Assembly (NCBI GenBank): GCA_002478575.1
Contig: DLOX01000227.1
Span: 4,523 to 12,508 of the forward strand
Reading direction: 5' to 3'
Source: Sphingomonadales bacterium UBA7473
GTDB lineage: Bacteria > Pseudomonadota > Alphaproteobacteria > Sphingomonadales > Sphingomonadaceae
Length of the DNA stretch: 7,986 nt
The first letter of the stretch is position 1. Each line of letters starts with the position of its first letter. This document shows, one piece after another, positions 6,149 to 7,986 of this stretch. The notes under the pieces are model-generated. The model was given only the letters and a program-made list of their open reading frames with translations. It searched no databases and was not told the DNA's origin. Position numbers and translations under genes: made by a program.

Positions 6149-7276
6149 TTAGATTGTCGTCTCCAACAGATACATTTTCCGAAGCTCATCGACGGGCTTC
6201 AACTGGCCATCTTCTTCATAATGCCAAAAGGTCCAGCCATTGCAGCTCGGCGCGTTTTGAAGGGTTGCGCCAACCTTGTGGATCGATCCCGACGCGGCAT
6301 TGCAAATGAGCGAGCCATCGCTGCGAACTGCCGCGGACCAACGCCGCTTGATGTCAAACAAAGGCGTGCCGGGACGGAGATAGCCAACCTCGACCAAAGT
6401 GCCGAACGCCACGCGTGGCGCTGAAGTGTCGGCTTGCATCGTGCGCAGTGCCGATTCATCCAAGGGGAGTGCCGCTTCGATCCGCTCAACCGCCACATCG
6501 ACATAATCCTGTTCGCGCTCGCAGCCGATCCAATCGCGGCCTAGCCGTTTGGCGACCGCGCCTGTCGTGCCTGTTCCAAAGAAGGGATCAAGCACAACAT
6601 CTCCCGGATTGGTGCAGGCCAGCAATATCCGATAGAGCAGAGCTTCGGGCTTTTGCGTGGGGTGCGCCTTCACGCCATTGCGTTTGATCCGCTCTGGCCC
6701 GCCACAAATGGGGAAGGACCAATCAGATCGCATCTGAAGCTCATCATTCAGAGTCTTCATCGCACGGTAGTTGAATGTATATTTGGATTTCTCGCCCTTT
6801 GACGCCCAGATCAGTGTTTCATGGGCATTGGTGAAGCGCGTGCCCCGGAAATTGGGCATGGGGTTAGTCTTGCGCCAGATGATGTCGTTGAGGATCCAAA
6901 AGCCTTCATCCTGAAGGACCGCACCGACGCGGAAGATATTATGATAGCTGCCAATCACCCAAAGCGTGCCATTGGGCTTTAAGATGCGATAGGCCTCTTT
7001 CAACCAGGCTTTTGAGAACTGATCATAAATCGCGTTGCTGTCAAACTTGTCCCAGTCATTATCGACTGCATCGACGCGTCCGCCTTCGGGGCGAAACAGA
7101 TCCCCGCCAAGCTGAAGATTATAGGGCGGATCGGCAAAGACCATATCGATCGACGCATCGGGCAGGGCGCGCATCGCTTCAATGCAATCGCCGCGCAAAA
7201 TCTGGTTCAGAGGCAGATCAATTGCCGCTGCAAGGGGCTTGGCGCCCTTGGTCCGAACCTTCTCCAAAACCCCCAT
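6149..7276 (-). CDS. ccrM: CcrM-type GANTC DNA adenine methyltransferase
   Basis: CcrM transfers a methyl group from S-adenosylmethionine to the adenine N6 of GANTC and acts as a solitary, cell-cycle-timed methylase in alphaproteobacteria. The 375 residues show the beta-group order: catalytic D-P-P-Y at 49-52 comes first, and the AdoMet-binding block D-P-F-F-G-T-G-T-T-G at 230-239 comes second, with H-P-T-Q-K-P at 205-210. The last ~85 residues, with VGYLRPGTPLFD at 297-308 and a W-T-F-W-H-Y block at 348-353, match the C-terminal RAMA-type extension that CcrM uses for DNA recognition. Caulobacter CcrM is about 358 residues, so this is a normal to slightly long version. The ATG at 7274-7276 has AGGAG (7283-7287) 6 nt upstream. 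No restriction endonuclease gene is nearby, which fits an orphan methylase. The upstream spacer is packed with GANTC sites and CtrA-like half-sites, suggesting autoregulation. Confidence 0.95.
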   Translation of the reverse strand: MGVLEKVRTKGAKPLAAAIDLPLNQILRGDCIEAMRALPDASIDMVFADPPYNLQLGGDLFRPEGGRVDAVDNDWDKFDSNAIYDQFSKAWLKEAYRILKPNGTLWVIGSYHNIFRVGAVLQDEGFWILNDIIWRKTNPMPNFRGTRFTNAHETLIWASKGEKSKYTFNYRAMKTLNDELQMRSDWSFPICGGPERIKRNGVKAHPTQKPEALLYRILLACTNPGDVVLDPFFGTGTTGAVAKRLGRDWIGCEREQDYVDVAVERIEAALPLDESALRTMQADTSAPRVAFGTLVEVGYLRPGTPLFDIKRRWSAAVRSDGSLICNAASGSIHKVGATLQNAPSCNGWTFWHYEEDGQLKPVDELRKMYLLETTI

Positions 7277-7302
7277 TTGCTGCTCCTGTGCGCCTTTGAG
7301 GT

Positions 7303-7334
7303 TTGACGGTGAGTCATCCTGACTCTGCCGTCAA
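7303..7334. promoter_or_regulatory. Inverted repeat with two GANTC sites in the ccrM leader
   Basis: TTGACGG (7303-7309) pairs with CCGTCAA (7328-7334), and GAGTC (7311-7315) pairs with GACTC (7321-7325). The arms are interrupted by T7310 on one side and TG on the other, with a 5-nt centre, ATCCT. It ends 27 nt upstream of the ccrM ATG, above the Shine-Dalgarno. It could act as a methylation-sensitive DNA dyad or as a leader-RNA hairpin. The two GANTC sites are 10 bp apart, about one helical turn. Confidence 0.75.
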
Positions 7335-7339
7335 GATGC

Positions 7340-7373
7340 ATGGTTAAGGCAAATGGTTAACCGATTCGTTAAC
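7340..7373 (-). promoter_or_regulatory. Putative CtrA binding region of the ccrM promoter
   Basis: Reading on the minus strand, TTAACCAT occurs exactly at 7353-7360 and again at 7340-7347, as tandem copies 13 bp apart. A further GTTAAC is at 7368-7373. TTAACCAT is the known CtrA half-site octamer, and CtrA activates ccrM in Caulobacter. The classical full site is TTAA-N7-TTAA; here the TTAA spacings are 9 and 8, so the geometry is not the textbook one. A GANTC site (7363-7367) lies between the second and third elements. The transcription start and -10 element were not identified. Confidence 0.55.
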
Positions 7374-7380
7374 GCCAGTT

Positions 7381-7420
7381 GGAACGAAATGAGTCCCCCA
7401 CATCATCATGTGGTCGTTCC
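7381..7420. promoter_or_regulatory. Nested inverted repeat with a GANTC in a one-sided bulge
   Basis: Outer arms GGAACGA (7381-7387) and TCGTTCC (7414-7420) and inner arms CCACAT (7398-7403) and ATGTGG (7408-7413) are perfect, with a 4-nt centre. The right arms are contiguous. The left arms are separated by ten bases (7388-7397) that include GAGTC. It lies 40-80 bp downstream of the rnhB stop. There is no adjacent T-run, so it is unlikely to be a simple rnhB terminator. Confidence 0.65.
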
Positions 7421-7460
7421 CGATCCGGACTCTCAAGCCCTTGTGTGTGGCCAAAAAGAC

Positions 7461-7986
7461 TCAAAGGCGAAAAAAATGTTGAGCGACTGGCGCAAAAGAG
7501 CGGCGATGGAGCGGACAGGGGCCCAATTCGGCCAAAGCGGCCATGTGCTGGGCTGATCCATAGCCCTTGTTTGACGCCCAACCATAGCCCGGATGAAGTG
7601 CATCGGCTTCGATCATGATGCGATCGCGATGCTCTTTCGCGACGATGCTGGCGGCAGAGATACAGGGGTGGATGGCGTCGCCGCCGATCACGGCCTGGGC
7701 GCTATGTCGCCATTGAGGCAGACGATTGCCGTCGACCAATATATGCTTGGGATCAATGCCCAAAGCCTCCACTGCGCGGGTCATCGCCAGGAACGTCGCC
7801 TGCAAGATATTGATCTGATCAATCTCTTCGACTGAGGCTTCGCCTATGCCGACTTGGCAGCGTTGGAGGATGAGGGATTCCAGCTCTGCACGGCGTTTGG
7901 CGCTTAGCTTTTTGCTGTCATCCAGCCCTTCGATGCCGCCCTCGCAAAGGATGACTGCTGCTGCGACCACTGGTCCGGCCAGCGGC
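7461..7986 (-). CDS. rnhB: Ribonuclease HII, missing its N-terminus (cut by window edge)
   Basis: RNase HII cuts the RNA strand of RNA-DNA hybrids and single ribonucleotides embedded in DNA. The reading frame is open to the window edge: upstream of the GTG at 7968-7970 it reads P-L-A-G-P, the expected continuation of the D-E-A-G-R-G-P-L-A-G-P motif, so the true start and the first catalytic Asp-Glu pair lie outside. Numbered from that internal valine, the visible parts are D-D-S-K-K-L at 17-22, the catalytic Asp80 in L-V-D-G-N, Asp98 in G-G-D before ISAASIVAKEHRDR at 104-117, and HPGYGWASNKGYGSAQH at 126-142. The C-terminus H-R-R-S-F-A-P-V is typical. It ends 184 bp upstream of ccrM on the same strand. 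I recall rnhB next to ccrM in other alphaproteobacteria, but the promoter-like spacer suggests ccrM also has its own control. Confidence 0.96.
   Translation of the reverse strand, partial: PLAGPVVAAAVILCEGGIEGLDDSKKLSAKRRAELESLILQRCQVGIGEASVEEIDQINILQATFLAMTRAVEALGIDPKHILVDGNRLPQWRHSAQAVIGGDAIHPCISAASIVAKEHRDRIMIEADALHPGYGWASNKGYGSAQHMAALAELGPCPLHRRSFAPVAQHFFRL

Larger units (their letters stand above)
7311..7462. promoter_or_regulatory. Cluster of six GANTC methylation sites upstream of ccrM
   Basis: The sites are GAGTC 7311-7315, GACTC 7321-7325, GATTC 7363-7367, GAGTC 7391-7395, GACTC 7428-7432 and GACTC 7458-7462; the last overlaps the rnhB stop codon. I count ten GANTC sites in the rest of the window (near 77, 1657, 2999, 3694, 3986, 4270, 5138, 6452, 6748 and 7876). 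The density here is therefore roughly thirtyfold higher. In Caulobacter, GANTC sites in the ccrM leader are known to affect shut-off of that promoter; the same use here is inferred. Confidence 0.85.

Noticed and set aside
5968..6309. A plus-strand open frame of 113 codons overlapping the 3' end of ccrM
   Set aside because: Half of it is antisense to the conserved C-terminal domain of ccrM, and the peptide has no family-like features.
7353..7556. A plus-strand open frame crossing the ccrM-rnhB spacer
   Set aside because: It covers the GANTC/CtrA-like region and then runs antisense to rnhB; it has no motif or convincing start.

Overview
The window looks like a chromosomal segment of an alphaproteobacterium, most likely a sphingomonad (Sphingomonadales). 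The reasons are a CcrM-type GANTC adenine methyltransferase next to ribonuclease HII, a MetZ N-terminus of the alphaproteobacterial kind, a short RecO, and a dispersed palindromic repeat of a type I recall from sphingomonad genomes. The order is inferred by recognition; no search was run. No rRNA, tRNA, CRISPR array, insertion sequence or phage gene was seen.

Left part (1-4029, all minus strand, transcribed right to left): a LuxR-type regulator, recO, leuB, a monoamine-oxidase-like flavoenzyme, and the first 33 codons of metZ, which runs off the left edge. leuB and the oxidase are joined without a gap: the oxidase's GTG directly follows the TGA of leuB in the same frame. A 104-bp spacer between recO and leuB is almost filled by one imperfect palindromic repeat, whose edge meets the leuB ribosome-binding site. 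The set combines leucine synthesis, methionine synthesis, a flavin amine oxidase and recombination repair.

Middle (4030-6148): a divergent spacer, then one plus-strand gene for a FadD-like acyl-CoA synthetase, back to back with the LuxR regulator, so the two may share control. It is followed by 381 bp with no convincing gene, between convergent gene ends. This stretch holds an imperfect 39-bp direct repeat, a smaller repeat and a bulged hairpin.

Right part (6149-7986, minus strand): ccrM downstream of a partial rnhB. The 184-bp spacer between them is the most interesting part of the window. Six GANTC sites, the sequence CcrM itself methylates, fall within 152 bp (7311-7462), against ten that I count by eye in the other ~7.8 kb. 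Two form the arms of an inverted repeat in the ccrM leader. A second nested inverted repeat carries another in a one-sided bulge. Between them lie two exact copies of the CtrA half-site TTAACCAT plus a third GTTAAC. The layout suggests a cell-cycle-controlled, methylation-sensing promoter for ccrM, resembling in logic the Caulobacter ccrM promoter but with more sites.
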